Of a DNA stretch of 64,000 nucleotides, positions 26,402 to 38,557 are shown piece after piece. The stretch lies in NCBI RefSeq assembly GCF_000189635.1, contig NW_002476463.1:1-64000 (forward strand), written 5' to 3'. This stretch comes from Tetrahymena thermophila SB210 (taxonomy: Eukaryota > Ciliophora > Oligohymenophorea > Hymenostomatida > Tetrahymenidae). The translations under genes and the position numbers were made by a program. Numbering within the stretch: position 1 is the stretch's first letter; every line of letters begins with the position of its first letter. Below the pieces are notes generated by a model that did no database searches, was not told where the DNA came from, and was given only the letters and a program-made list of their open reading frames with translations.

Positions 26402-28915
26402 ATGAGTCAAAAAGCTATTGAAGTAACAGAAATTAAATAATTATTAACTCTTCTCTCTTCTATATAAGAAGATAAAGAATTATATGCTTTTTTAGTTGGA
26501 ACACAGTATGCGTATAATAAAATATAAAGAGACGATTTAATTTTATTTGTCACATCGATAACCTAATTATATTGGCAGTGCTTAAATTAGGATTACTATA
26601 TTATATTAGAGCAAGCTTTTTCTAAGCTTTTTAATGATTAAGAACAAGAACCATTAATTTATTTGTAAAAAATATAAGATGATATTTAAAAATAAATAAA
26701 TTTGTCCAATAGAACTAATAGAACTAAAGAAAAAATAGAAGTAAACTTACTTTTTAAAATATTTATTAAATAAAATAAGTTTAGAAAAAATTAAGATTTT
26801 AAAATATAAATAATAAATGAAAAATAAATTATTTTTAAAAATACAAATAAAAAATAAAGGAATAAAAGCTATTTATATTTTTTTTATTTTAGAAATTCAC
26901 ATTTTTATTCAAATCAAACACTCTTTTTAGCATTTTTTTAAAATATTTAAAAAATTAAAAAATTTTTTTTAATAAGGATTAAGAATTGCAATAAATTACA
27001 TTTAACTAGAAAAACTAACTTAGCACTTCTAATTCTGAAATTTATGAGAGTGAAGAGTGTAAAGAAGAATAAAAAATCTGTAATAATTATGTGCAATCAA
27101 ACTGTGACATCTGCTTAGAACAAATAAAAACTTAAGAACATTACCCAGTTGAGTGCTGCAGTCAAATGTTTCATAAAGTTTGTCTTAAAATGTACTTTAA
27201 TAGCTAAGTAGAGCGAAGAAGGTTTCCTATAAAATGTCTTAATTAGAAGTGCTCTTCAGAGATTTCTTAAAAAGATATTAGAAAAATACTTAATGATTTA
27301 GATTTCTAAAAATTTGAGTAGTTTTAACTTAAAAATTACATAGACTGTTTAGGAGATTAAGTAAAATATACTCATTCTTATTATAGTTTTACATATTATT
27401 TATTTAATAAGGCTTCTTGGTGTCCTACTCCAGATTGCTAATTCGCATTTATTTTAGATGACGATTAAACTATACTAAATTGCCCTTGTTGTAAAAAAGT
27501 ATATTGCTTGGCATGTAAGGTACTGTACCATGAAAATTACACTTGCAAATAATTTTAAACTTCAAAAAATAAATTAGTATGCTTAAATTAAAGTTAAATA
27601 AAGATGAAATTAAATTTTTAATTTAAAAAGGACGAAGATAGATAATTTGAGTCATTTGTAAGAGGTAAAAAATTTAAACAATGCAATTAATGTAAAATGT
27701 GGGTTGAAAAAAATGAAGGGTAAATTTCAAGAGTTATTTGAAATCTTAAAAAATTATTTTTTAAATAACAGTTGTGATCACATGACTTGCAGATGCAGCT
27801 ATGAGTTTTGTTATAAATGTGGAGGACCTTACAAATAATGCATTTGTTAATCTAATTAATATAATTAGACTTAAGTGGTTGATAGGATTTCCGTCTAAAA
27901 TTAAAATAATAATTTTTTGTAAAATAATAGAATATAGAATAAAAGCTCATTTTTTTTTATGAGTTAATAAGGCCATTAAAATAATAATTTAAATAATTAT
28001 CAATATAATCCTGATTAATTAATATCTGATAATAACTTTAATATGTATGATGAAAAATACTCAACTTCGTACAATTAAATTAATAATTTTAACTTTAATA
28101 ATAGCAATAACATTTATAATAGATAATAAAATAATGTCGATTATTAATAAACAGATTTTTTAGATTAAGGTTTTTTATTTCAAAATTAAGATATCTATTC
28201 AGAAATACCAAATAAAAATGAGAATATACTAAATTTTTTAGATTCAAGCTTCGAATTAGATTTTTTAGATGATGAAAAACAGCTTGGATAGCTTCATAGA
28301 TAATACAAAACTAGGATTGGAAATTCTTCATCTAGAAGAATAAAAAGTTAAGACAATTAGAATTTTGTGCCAAGCTTAAGAGATGTCAAATAGTATGCAT
28401 AAAGAACTAGCATTACGAACTGTAATTTGAAAAGAAATTTAAAGTAACATACTGAAATAAATAAATTTCAATAAAAAGAAATAAAAAAAATAGAGCAAAA
28501 CCAAGATAACAATTAATAAAAATTTTAAAAACCAATATAGAAATTAAATAAATAGCCCTTAAATAATACCAGCATAATAAATTAACAAGAAAGTCAATCA
28601 AAATAAATGGAAAGTATGATTGGCTATTAGAAAAATAAGCACTCAATTCACTATAAAGAGGATTTTTGCTCATATTTGATTGCTGAATTCTATGGTGATG
28701 TAATGAATTAAAACTTTTATCAAATTTTTGATAATTATAAATTACTTGATAACAATAAAAAATAGATATCTGGATAAGGATAAATTTAATTATAAAGGTA
28801 TAATAATAACAAACCTTATATAAATCTAATTTAATAAGTTAAAAAAAAAGAATTTAAAATAAATTAATTTCCTTAGAAGTTTCGAATTAAAACTGATTTA
28901 AAAAAGTATATTTGA
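26402..28915 (+). CDS. RBR-type E3 ubiquitin ligase
   Basis: Three exons (26402-26740, 26977-27719, 27772-28915) sum to 742 codons, 741 aa. RING1 begins CDICLEQ (Cys156) and continues with VECCSQMFHKVCL and IKCLNQKC. The in-between-RING domain reads WCPTPDCQF, LNCPCCKKVYCLAC and HENYTC. RING2 is FKQCNQCKMWVEKNEG, then CDHMTCRCSYEFCYKCGGPY. The first Cys of CDHMTC (C362) sits where the catalytic Cys of parkin and HHARI lies. RBR ligases take ubiquitin from an E2 onto this Cys before passing it to the substrate. No ubiquitin-like or Ariadne domain is evident; the N-terminal 110 residues are helical and unassigned. The C-terminal 350 residues are very Asn/Gln-rich. The second intron splits the gene immediately before the catalytic Cys codon. 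The first junction is the least certain. Confidence 0.9.
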
Positions 28916-29485
28916 AAATCATAAAATTTCTTTAATATTAGTAAAAAATTTTGAATCTTAGATAATTAGATTTTATTTACCAAATTTACTCAAATCCTAT
29001 ATAATAGTCATTTTTAACCTTATTGGATTAGCCTTAAAAAATAAGTTTTTCTTTCTTAAGAAATTATCTAGAATTTTAAATATAAATATTATTTGTTTAA
29101 TTTTAATAAGATAATATATTAAAATGAAAAAATTGAAAGATAATATGTATGTTTAATAAGTTGAATACATAAATATTAAATATTTTATAAAAATTTCTGT
29201 AAATTTGGAGAATTTTAGAAAATATCTTTTTGATAACCGTATTCTGCTTTTTTCTAATCAAAGTATTAAAATAAAAAATAGAAAATATCTCAAATTTTAA
29301 ATACTCTGATCATTTAAAAATTTTTAAATATTTATCTTAATAATTTTAAAAGAATAAAATTAGAAATGAATTCATGCATTTACTATTTTTAGTCTAAAAG
29401 TTGTTTTACAAGTTAAAATATACAAATTTTACTCATTTGATTAGTAATTAAAGTTATTTAGTTAAGAATCAGATTCAAAATATTA
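28916..29485. other. Intergenic region between convergent genes
   Basis: 570 bp between the ends of two convergent genes. It should contain both 3' UTRs. A/T-rich, nothing else seen. Confidence 0.6.
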
Positions 29486-31054
29486 TCAATAATATAAGTC
29501 TTAAAGTAAAATAGATTTTTTATAAATTTCAATATCTTTAAATTATTTAGCTAAAGCTTATTGTTAGAGGTAAATTGAATGCTATTCAAGCAATAATTAA
29601 AAGAATGTAGAATATTGCTTCAATTCTATTTTCTTTTTTTCAGAGATACGAAAACGAGATTTATTTTCCTTTTGCTATAATTTTTTTTCATATTGTTAAA
29701 TTAAGCAATCTAATTCATCTATAATATAGATCGAGTGATCAATAAATGTTAATTCTAAATTTTTCTAATTAAAATCAAATTTATCAAAAACAAACGAATC
29801 TATTTTATCTTTGTTTTTCATTTTTAGTTCTATCCAATTTTAATAATCTTTCTGTTCGATATATATTTACAAAACTTATTCATAAATTTAAGATTCAATT
29901 GAAGAGTCTTTTTCCTCTTTTAATTTATATCTATTATATAATTATATTAATCTTTCATATTAGCCTTATTTCAAATAAGCATTTGATAATTAATCATAAA
30001 AACGATAGTTTTCAAAATCCAATTCTATAGCCTATTCGTAAATTTAAATTTAAAAATCATTTTCAAATAATTCATCTACTTATATACTAAACCATTAAAA
30101 ATAATCTTAATTTATTTCTTGCTTAACTTCTTTATTTTTTAAAGAGTTTATTATACATTCAAAAGCCTCAAATGATTTATGATTGTCTACTAAATATTCT
30201 GCATAAGCTAAAGCAACACGATGGTGATTTTTGTTAATTAGTTTAACTTAATCGTAAACTTATAAAAATTTCATATGGTTTTTGTTTAAAACTAAAAACT
30301 TCAAATAATAAGTGTTGCAATAAATATTTTTGTTGTAGAGTTCAAATTATTTATTAAAGTAATCAAAAGATTTGTCTATATCTCTGTAAAAATAATGAAA
30401 TCCTAAAAAATAACACATTAAAGGATGTTTTGGATTTATTTAATAAGCTTATTCACCACATACTACTAATAAATCATAGAATGGTTTTTTTGATGGAGCA
30501 AAGTGTAAATGGTTTACTGTTGCATATACTAATAAATCTTCTAGTAATCTACCTGAAAAAGATTGAAGTAACTTATCTTATTAATCTGCTTCTCCATCTA
30601 AAAAAATTTTAAATAATAAATTTTCTTGTTCAGATAACTAAGAATTCTATATTTCTAAAATTTTTTTAAAAACATAAAGTAAATCTTGGGTTTCTGCTCC
30701 TGCTCCACCACCTTGCAGGAAAATAGTATGATAGGACCAAATGCAAATAATCAAAATGATTTCCTCTAAATTTAGTTTATATGTTTTTAGAGTATCATCT
30801 TCACACCATTTTAAGCGTAAGTATTAATTTAAAATTTGATTTCTTAAATCTCTAGCTTAGCCCAAATCTCCTTAAGCTATAAGATTAAGAAGTAAATATC
30901 TTTTTTAAATCACTTAATCAATGAATTATAAATCCTTTTATTCAATCTTATTTAAAACTTCTAAGCTTTCATCTATTTAAGATTCATAATAAAGGTTAAT
31001 AGCTTGCTATAGCATGCATCTACTTAAATTTTGTTAAGAATTTTTAATGCTCAT
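29486..31054 (-). CDS. TPR-like helical repeat protein, 522 aa
   Basis: One exon of exactly 523 codons from ATG 31054 to TGA 29488-29486. The product is a chain of paired helices with tetratricopeptide spacing. Examples are QAINLYYESQIDESLEVLNK near the N-terminus, then QAYQINPKHPLMCYFLGFHY, then QAIELDFENYRFYDQLSNAY followed by KQGQYERLIQLYN. The A-x-x-Y/L-x-x-G and A/P-x-x-P positions fit TPR or HAT-like repeats. A coiled, charged C-terminus (QQYEKKLQQKENKSR) closes the protein. There is an odd small insertion QGGGAGAETQDLL at about residue 115. TPR proteins are scaffolds; I cannot name this one. Just upstream (31290-31055) another minus-strand frame is open and reads like coding sequence, but I could not join it in phase. 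Confidence 0.75.
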
Positions 31055-32220
31055 ACTTAAAGTGTTTATATTTGATTTTTTATTATATTATTTACATTTT
31101 AATAATTTAAATTGTTTTTAAATACGATCTAATCTATAAAAAGATATTTTTATAATATTTCATCAGAATAATTTAATAATAAATCTTCTTAATTTTCATA
31201 TTTTTATTGCTATTTCTTCTATTACATAATTCTAATATGATCTTTATCATTAGGTAAATTAAAAATTGTGTAAAAGTAAGGCTATTCGAAAATCAAAATT
31301 ACGTAAAAGCAAATAAGTTAATCCTATAAATAATTATTCATATTTTTCTTATTAAAGATATTAAATTATTGTTTATTTTAAATGACCCTTATTATTATTG
31401 TTTAGAGTAAAAATATAAATATAAAATAATAAAAAAGGTAATTTATTATTTTTAGTAGCATAAACTTACTCTTTTTTATATATTTTATTAGTTAAATTAA
31501 ATAAAAACATTTAAATATTAGGGTACTTCCACAAATAAAAATTTAGTCATTATATCATAGATTAATATTTGAAAGTTTGAAGAAGCTTTTATTTAATTAA
31601 AATTTTCTATGTTTATCCTTCTATTAAAGAAATATAAATTTATATAAACTAGTAATTAATTAATTATTATTTATTTTTATATATTCAGATCTACAATTAA
31701 TTATATCGAAAATTATCAATAATTAAAAAATAAAAAATATCTTTGAATATTTATTTTATTATTATAATTTAATTAAGATTAAAATTCTTCCTTTAATAAA
31801 TTAAAAGGGCATCTAACTTCAAATATAAAGATTTATTCTTTCTAATTTTAACTCTTAATTATTCATTGAATAATTAAATAAAATAATTACTTTATTGAAG
31901 AATTTTAGTATACATTTTTTTAAATTAATTGGACTATTTCAAAAAATTTATAACATAAAGAGTTTAAGTTTAACAATTTTGTTATTTGTAAGCTGATTCT
32001 ATAAATTTTCCAAATAATTTAATTATGTAAGGAAAGATCTTTTTAATATATCTACTTAGAATTTTAGAAGAAACAAAGATCAATTATAATGTAGAACTTG
32101 ATCAACTTACAATATACTTTAAAAAGTGTTTTTAAAAAATATATCTTTCTTAACTAATTTAATTAAAATTTTGTTTTTACAAAAGATACTGTTTAAATTT
32201 TTAGATTTTTATTTTTCAAA
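31055..32220. other. Intergenic region, divergent promoters
   Basis: 1.2 kb between divergent genes. A minus-strand frame open from about 31330 to 31056 reads FNLPNDKDHIRIMQQKK and then NQEDLLLNYSDEILQKY, which looks coding. It may be an upstream exon of the TPR gene or a small separate gene. The rest is A/T-rich with nothing seen. Confidence 0.45.
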
Positions 32221-33072
32221 ATGATATCAAACTTATTTTAGAATAAGACAATTTTAGTTACTGGTGCTGCCAGAGGTATTGGACATGCAATTGCTAGTGC
32301 ATTTCATAATTAAGGTGCAACGGTTTGGTCAGCTGATATAATTGATCCAGTTAATAAAATTTAAGGCGTAAATTATGAAAAAGTTAATCTTGAAGATGAA
32401 AATTAAATTAAGTCTTTGATGGATAAGATTGGTACTTTTTACTTTACAATGTGTGCTGTAAATTGTTTTAAAATTAAATAATATAGGTGAAAAGTTGGAT
32501 GTCCTCATAAATAATGCAGCTTTCATTAAAATGACAGACATAAGAAATATTTAGATTGAGGAATTTGATAAAATATTTGCTGTTAATTTAAGAGCTCCTT
32601 TTATTTTATCTAAGTTAGCAATTCCAAAATTTGAAAAAACTGGAAAGGGAAGCATAATAAACATTTCTTCAACTAGATCTTTAATGTCAGAGGCAAACAA
32701 TGAAGCATATACTTCTACAAAAAGTATTCTAAAATTTTATTAAAATATATTGTTTTATTTATAATAAATTAAAATAAAGGTGGCTTGAATGGTTTAACAC
32801 ACGCATTAGCCAATAGTTTAGGTCCTTTGGTAAGAGTAAATTCAATTTGCCCAGGATGGATTGAATGTGGTGATTATTAAGCTCTCAGAGAAGAAGACCA
32901 TTCTTAGCATCCAGTAGGGAGAGTAGGAAAACCAGAAGATATTGCAAACGCTTGTTTATTTTTAGCTGATGATTCTAAATCAGGATTTATTACAGGATAA
33001 ACATTAGTTATTGATGGAGGTATTTAATTTATTGAAGTTTTTTATTAATCTTAAAAAAAAAGTAGCTTTTGA
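32221..33072 (+). CDS. Classical short-chain dehydrogenase/reductase
   Basis: Three exons (32221-32431, 32487-32723, 32780-33072) sum to 247 codons, 246 aa, the standard length for classical SDRs. The Rossmann cofactor motif TGAARGIG is at residues 14-21 and NNAA at 79-82. The active site is complete: Ser132 in INISST, Tyr145 and Lys149 in YTSTK. PG follows in NSICPGWIE, and the C-terminal strand GQTLVIDGG is typical. The enzyme should oxidise or reduce an alcohol/ketone with NAD(H) or NADP(H). An Asp at the end of the second strand (SADI) suggests NAD(H) preference; this is inference. The substrate is unknown. The second intron falls right after the catalytic Lys codon. The product is soluble, without a targeting sequence. 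Confidence 0.93.
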
Positions 33073-33293
33073 TTTATCTTTATTGCCATAATAAAATTAT
33101 AAAATATATCGAAATCTTAAATTAATTTTATTAAAATAGGTATGACTGTTAAGATGATTTATAATGAGTGAGCTTAATAGATCCAAAGATAAAGAAAGCA
33201 AATATTTAATATATAAAAAAAGTTTAAGTACTTGAAGATATATTTATGTGATTGTTTACAATTTTGATATAAAAATTTATTAAATAACTTAAT

Positions 33294-34662
33294 TCAATTT
33301 GTCAATGTGTGCCTTCTTCTATAAGATCTATACATTCTAAAGATTACTAAAATCCAGTTAACTAGAAATACACTTACTATAATAATTATAATTATAAAAA
33401 TAATTATTTTGTTGTTTGTTTTTTAATAATTACTTGTAAGAGGTACTAAAGCGAATTTAGTTCGTACAAGCTAATTTCTATGCTGTGAAAATATCCATTT
33501 TCTGTATGTGTTTAATCTGCCTATTATAGAATATATTTTACAATTTTTATTCTCACTTTTTAATAGAAAAGTTCTTACTTCCATTGAGATCTTTACTTTA
33601 TTTGAGTTGCTGGTCTTCTCTATTACCAGCCTTTTAACTTATTCAGCTTATTTAAGTCTATATTAAATATCTAAAAAAAAAATGACTTTTCTAAAATCAA
33701 ATAAAAATGTTTGATTTACTATAAATCTAGGCATTTTCTTCTGTAAATTTTAAATAGATTAATTTTGGTAATTGCTTTGGATAAATCACGAAACTTTTTC
33801 TAAGGTCATACTGTACTCTATTTCCCTGTTTTTATTAATATTTTGAATTTTAAAGCTTAGAATTTATAATATTTAATTTACTTTTTTAGGTAGAAATGTC
33901 AAATATAAATTACTTGCTTAAACCATGCTTGCTAAATCTTGGCCAACTTGCTTCACTTTGATCTGTAGATTAATTTTAGAATTTTTTATAAGCTCATTTT
34001 AAATAAAGCTTTTAATAATTTATAGTAGAAATTAAGATTATGTTATCTAGTAGAAAAAATTTAAATAGCTAATCTACATTGTTGGCACCAAGTTTTAAAA
34101 TATATTAGCTATTTTCAGATACTGTCAAAGGAGATACTCTCAAATTTGAATCTTGATTTTAGTTTTAAAACTCGAAATATTTATCTTTTTTTTGTAATTA
34201 AATAAATAATGGCTTTGTAATTGATAAATAATTAGCAAGTAAAAAGATTATTTACTGCTGTAATTGTCATAAGAGAACTTGAAACATACATTATTATGAA
34301 GGAATATTTATGAAGGTTTGAAGATAAATGGTCTATAGATAAATTTGCTTAACATCTTAGCTTATATTTTCAAATTTATTGAAAAGAAAAATGATTGTTT
34401 TTTATAGTTTTTATTAACTAAATGAATACAAAAAATAGAAATTTCCTTATGATATTTAAAATTTTTTCAGCTTTGCTTATTATATTTAATTACATATTCA
34501 AAAATACCAAATAAATACCCTCTAGATTATATTTATTCATTTATACCTAAATGCATTTCTTTATATCTTTAAGCAAGAGTGAACAATTTTAATTATTTTA
34601 CATTCATTAAACAAGTTTTTTGTTTCCTCAAATAACTGGATATAGCAATTTTTTATAATCAT
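33294..34662 (-). CDS. Single-pass membrane protein, exons partly resolved
   Basis: The 3' exon is clear: from about 33720 to TGA 33296-33294 it encodes a region beginning near LDIQYRLKQAEQVKR, a hydrophilic part, then one strongly hydrophobic helix (IIIFIIIIIIVSVFLVNWIL) and a short basic tail RMYRSYRRRHTLTN. Upstream, separated by probable introns, are frames reading SITKPLFIQLQKKDKYFEF and SPLTVSENSQYILKLGANNV (about 34250-34050), and QVGQDLASMVQASNLYLTFL (about 33960-33860). An N-terminal piece from ATG 34662 (MIIKNCYIQLFEETKN) is possible. A C-terminal helix followed by basic residues suggests a type I protein with a long outer part. Splice junctions are uncertain, and in-frame TGAs between the pieces make a pseudogene possible. 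No family recognised. Confidence 0.45.
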
Positions 34663-35478
34663 ATTAATAAAAATAGAATTTCTTTTATAAATTTCTACTT
34701 TAAGATAAATAACAAAGTTGATACTTACATTAAAATTAAAAAATAAATATTAATATTATTCTATATACTAGAGATTTTATCGATTATTGATTATTAGACT
34801 TTATTAAACATTATAAATATTTTATAATAAATAAATCACTGTAATCAATATAAAAAATTGTTAAAGTACCATATGAATACCATCCGTATATTTATTTATT
34901 TGATTTTTTTTTTTTTGTAAATAAAAAAATTAATTACTCAAATTTTGCAAGCAGTTTACGAATCGCTTGAACAAAAAAATAAATTTAGTTATTTATAGAG
35001 TTTCCCTCAAAAAAAAGTTGAAATTTTATTTGATTTTAGAGTGATCAGATCCTGATTATTAATTTGATTTGAAATTTTAATGATTGATTGATCCAATAAA
35101 TCTAGATTTTAATTTTTAAAGTCTTGTAAGGAAAGTAAAAAATGTAATTTTTTGCATGAAATTTTAATTAATCTATAGGAAAAAATTAGATGCAAATATA
35201 TAAGAAAGATATAATTCAATACATATTTAATATAATAATTATTTTAATAGGCAGTTTGGTATAATTATGCATGTATTTACTGTATTTATTATTAGTATGT
35301 GAATGAATTTAATCTACTAGAGTCATTTGTTGTTTAGGTTTAGAATACTTATTACTGTAGATAATTCAAATAATTAAAAGCAGCAATTCACTTATTTTAG
35401 TGCTAAAAATAAATACTCTTTTGATATAACATGTGAATAATAATGATAAGATAATTTATGAGAGCTAAAAATGCATGA
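34663..35478. other. Intergenic region
   Basis: About 800 bp, A/T-rich. It lies downstream of the scramblase gene and should contain its 3' end and the promoter of the preceding minus-strand gene. No gene seen. Confidence 0.55.
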
Positions 35479-36746
35479 TCAAGCCCAATATTAGAGGTAA
35501 TCAAGGAAAACAGCGGTTTCAATGATAAGGAGCTTTTGTTCAACAGTGCAGTCATCAGGGAATTAAATACCGAACTAATCAGCTCTAGTGCAGCATTCTT
35601 CAAGGATACCATTGTAGATATTTACGATCTTACCAACAACAACCTTATCAGCATTTCTGATTTCATATTCCCTAGTCTTGCATGGTTCAAGGATACCAAG
35701 AACAGGGCAGATGAAACCAAGTTAGAGGCAGTTAGCAGTAATATTGTAGATAATGTTACCTTAAGCGTCCTTAATATCGAATTCTTGGCAACTCAATAAA
35801 CCTCTAGCTATTTATATTATAAATTAAATTTAGTTTATGTTTTTTATTTTAAGAATAATGTAAGCTTTTGCAGTAGCAAAAGGTATTATAACATCAACTG
35901 AGATAACTTCTATTCAGAAGCAATGACAAATTAAAAAATTCATATATTGGATAAGATTATTTGTTTAATTGTAAGTTGATTTGGTATTTTGTTATAATAG
36001 TATTTTTCATTAATATATAATTAAATAATTACCAGGCCAGCAAGGATGCCAGCAAGGCCATTCAGCCTTACCAATGTGTTAACCACCTCTTTGGACATCA
36101 ATTTCAGGTTTGCACAAAGGAATGAAAGCATATTGGCAGATAGGGATCCTATTTTGTTAAAAAAAATATGGTATTAGATGATAAGTCTTTATTAAAAATT
36201 AAAGTAAGAGAGTATTATATTATAAAATAATAGATAAACTCATATTAAATATTTTACTTGTAAGGACGGTGAGAGGTAGCAACAGTGAGACCTGAGTGTT
36301 GATATTCATTTTCGTATTCTCTGAAAGCTTTGCAGCAGAAGAGACAGCAAAGACTTCCACGCTTTTCAATGACGGTAGCAATAGGATTTTAAGATGGAGA
36401 AGTGAAATCGGAGGCACAAGTGTGGATTTCATACCTTTTTTATTATAAAGTATTTTATTTAGAAGATAATTCTTTCATTTTATTAAAAATATATCAGGTA
36501 TTATAAATTTTTTAGTTAAAATCCCAGTAAAAAACAAATTTTAAGTGCTGGCTAATATGTTTGATGATATTTTATGAGGGACATAGTATTGATTATTATG
36601 ATTATTTTAATAAAAGTTATTTGATAAATGAATAAAGTAATCAAGTACGAGTTTTCTTCTTCATAGCAAGGAATGATTTCCAACCATTCAATTCTTTGTT
36701 TAATAAGGACGTGCTTAGCGTTGGCTAATTCGGTTTAGTCGCTCAT
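35479..36746 (-). CDS. Phospholipid scramblase family protein
   Basis: Four exons (36746-36649, 36434-36258, 36148-36033, 35807-35479) sum to exactly 240 codons, 239 aa. Exon 1 ends QRIEWLEIIPCYEEENS and joins YEIHTCAS, matching the scramblase start QxIExLE...Y-E-I. A Cys cluster CCLFCCKAFREYE fits the palmitoylated Cys motif. DIKDAQGNIIYNI, YEIRNADKVVVGKI and ADQFGIQFPDD follow, as in PLSCR proteins, and the C-terminal hydrophobic stretch LLIIETAVFLDYLQYWA is the expected single membrane segment. Scramblases move phospholipids between leaflets in response to calcium or act in signalling; activity here is inferred. Proline-rich N-terminal sequences of vertebrate members are absent. The exons use C/G-ending codons (ATC, TAC, AAG, GCC) far more than neighbours, a sign of high expression. 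The opposite strand carries open shadow frames that are not genes. Confidence 0.9.
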
Positions 36747-37660
36747 TTATTTATTAATCTTTTTTTATATTTTTTAATATTGCTATTGTTTTTATCTTAA
36801 TTATTTGTTTTATAAAAAAAAAGGATTATTAACTTTTCTTGGCTTTGAAATTGTTTATAGATCTTTGATCAAAATTGAAGTCTTGTTAGGATTTATTTAG
36901 TTATTTATAAATTTTGGTAAACTATAATCACATTAAATATAGATTGATATTTGAATTAATTTTGTTTGGTCTCATTTAATTTTTTAATAAATAAGTAAAG
37001 CAATCAATTTTTTATAAAATTAAACTAGGGATGACAAATCAAGATATGAATTATCTTTCTTCTAATCAAAAATAAACTAAATTTTATATCATAAAAATTC
37101 ACTAAAATCTTAATTGCACTAATCAAAAAGATAAAAAAAGAAAGATAGGGGATTATATCTTTTGTTTTCCTTAGGTAATTTAATTTCTTTAAAATAGCAC
37201 AAAAACTTCTTCCGTCAATATAAAACAATGAATCAACTGCACTCCTTCAACCTCCTCTGGTTTTGCTTATTTTAATCCTTAACATATCTAAATATTTTAT
37301 CTATACTAGATTTTAATTAAATTTAAGTTAAATTTGTTAATTAAAATTCTATTTAATTTGTAATCTGTTATTAATTTCAATAATCCCATCTTATAATTTG
37401 TTAAAAATTTATTGTAAACCAGCAAACATTTGCTATTTGTTCTGTAAAGATTTTTTTTGAATGGAGATTTCTATTTTTAATTAACTTTATGAGAATGAAT
37501 TTTATTTTATTTCTCAACTATTAATTTCGTACTTACTTTATTTTTCTTTGCTGATGAGCATATGTTTAAGTTTAAATTTTATAATTATTCCCTTACAACA
37601 CAACTCACGATAAGTAATATTGTAGTAAAATTGTAAACAAGGATACTGATAGGTCGATTA
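36747..37660. other. Intergenic region
   Basis: About 900 bp. A minus-strand frame from ATG 37228 runs about 74 codons (MFYIDGRSFCAILKKLN, with a hydrophobic middle) when TAG is read as Gln; it has no other support. The rest is A/T-rich. The scramblase promoter should lie near 36750-37000. Confidence 0.5.
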
Positions 37661-38113
37661 TCAACGACACATTTTATTTAATTAAACCTCTTTCTAAAAG
37701 TTTCTAAAAAAACAATTTATTAATCTACTTTTATTAAATATATCTGCCAACTAATTTATAGATACTTTTAGAGGACAAAAATAAATGGATTTTTCATTTT
37801 GCCTTAACTTACTTTAAAGCATCTCCTTCTATTATTTAATTACTTCTTGAAATATTGCAATAAATATCTTATTTATTTACTCGATAAAAATAAATTTTTA
37901 AAGTGAATTCGAATTAGTTAATTGCCAAACTTTTTATTCAAAACACTCGTTGATTATCACCCATCAATTTATTTTCAAAAACATCAAATTTACAATTTTC
38001 CTAATTGTTTGTATATTTTGAGGTATTTGACTCATAACAATATGAGCTTCATAAAAATTGATAAATTCTTAAGCATAATTCTCCCGCAAAGCAAATAAAT
38101 AAATACAATTCAT
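37661..38113 (-). CDS. Small unknown protein, one probable 48-nt intron
   Basis: From ATG 38113 (MNCIYLFALRENYAQEF) to TGA 37663-37661 is 151 codons in one frame, broken by a single internal TGA near 37963. A GTAAAT donor and an AG acceptor (intron 37993-37946, 48 nt, phase 0) remove the TGA and join QNIQTIRKI to CFEQKVWQLT, giving about 134 aa. The sequence looks genuinely coding: QEFINFYEAHIVMSQIPQNI before the gap, and later YFCPLKVSINQLADIFNKS. The frame also stays open upstream of the ATG for about 25 codons (LFSVFFEYRVKFDTK), so the true start may lie further up or this may be a gene fragment. Family unknown; the protein looks helical and soluble. Confidence 0.45.
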
Positions 38114-38557
38114 CTTAGTGTCAAATTTAACTCTATATTCAAAAAAGACAGAAAATAAATAGGAAAAAATTTGAAAGTATAAATTCACGCTATCGAAACA
38201 TCAAAAAAAAAAGTAATTATCATAAATGATTATTTGTAATATCATAGAAGTATACATAAAATATATAAACAATGTCGTTATCACAAATAAAAGATAATAG
38301 AATTTGCCTTAATTTCAAAACTATAAACAAAAAATAAGAAAATTTTCTTTTTAATTGAATTTGATCTATAGACTTATTAAAAATTTATAATTTATTTGTT
38401 CTTGATGTATTTATTTGATCAACATAACTAATGAAGCAATCAAATTGTTAAATTTAATTTAATTTTATTTCTTTTTTATTAAGATTTATATTTGTTGAAT
38501 ATTCAATGATTTATTATTAAATCATATAACTAATATTTGTAAATCTATCTATCTATC
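38114..38557. other. Intergenic region
   Basis: About 440 bp of A/T-rich DNA, including a short (ATCT)4 run at about 38544-38559 that touches the end of the next gene. The open frame of the small upstream gene reaches to about 38190. Nothing else seen. Confidence 0.55.

Noticed and set aside
33880-33960. Carboxylesterase-like reading (SEASWPRFSKHGL) on the minus strand
   Set aside because: The resemblance is limited to a short stretch; another frame over the same bases reads more naturally and no Ser-His-Asp motifs occur nearby.
35536-35799. Plus-strand open frame reading MFNSAVIRELNTELISSS
   Set aside because: It is the antisense shadow of the last exon of the scramblase gene, whose minus-strand reading carries family motifs.
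36220-36432. Minus-strand frame MKSTLVPPISLLHL
   Set aside because: Same strand but shifted by one base from scramblase exon 2, which has the KYEI-type and Cys-cluster motifs in the correct frame.
37025-37228. Minus-strand 67-74-codon frame with a hydrophobic middle
   Set aside because: Too short to distinguish from chance in A/T-rich DNA; no context or motif supports it.
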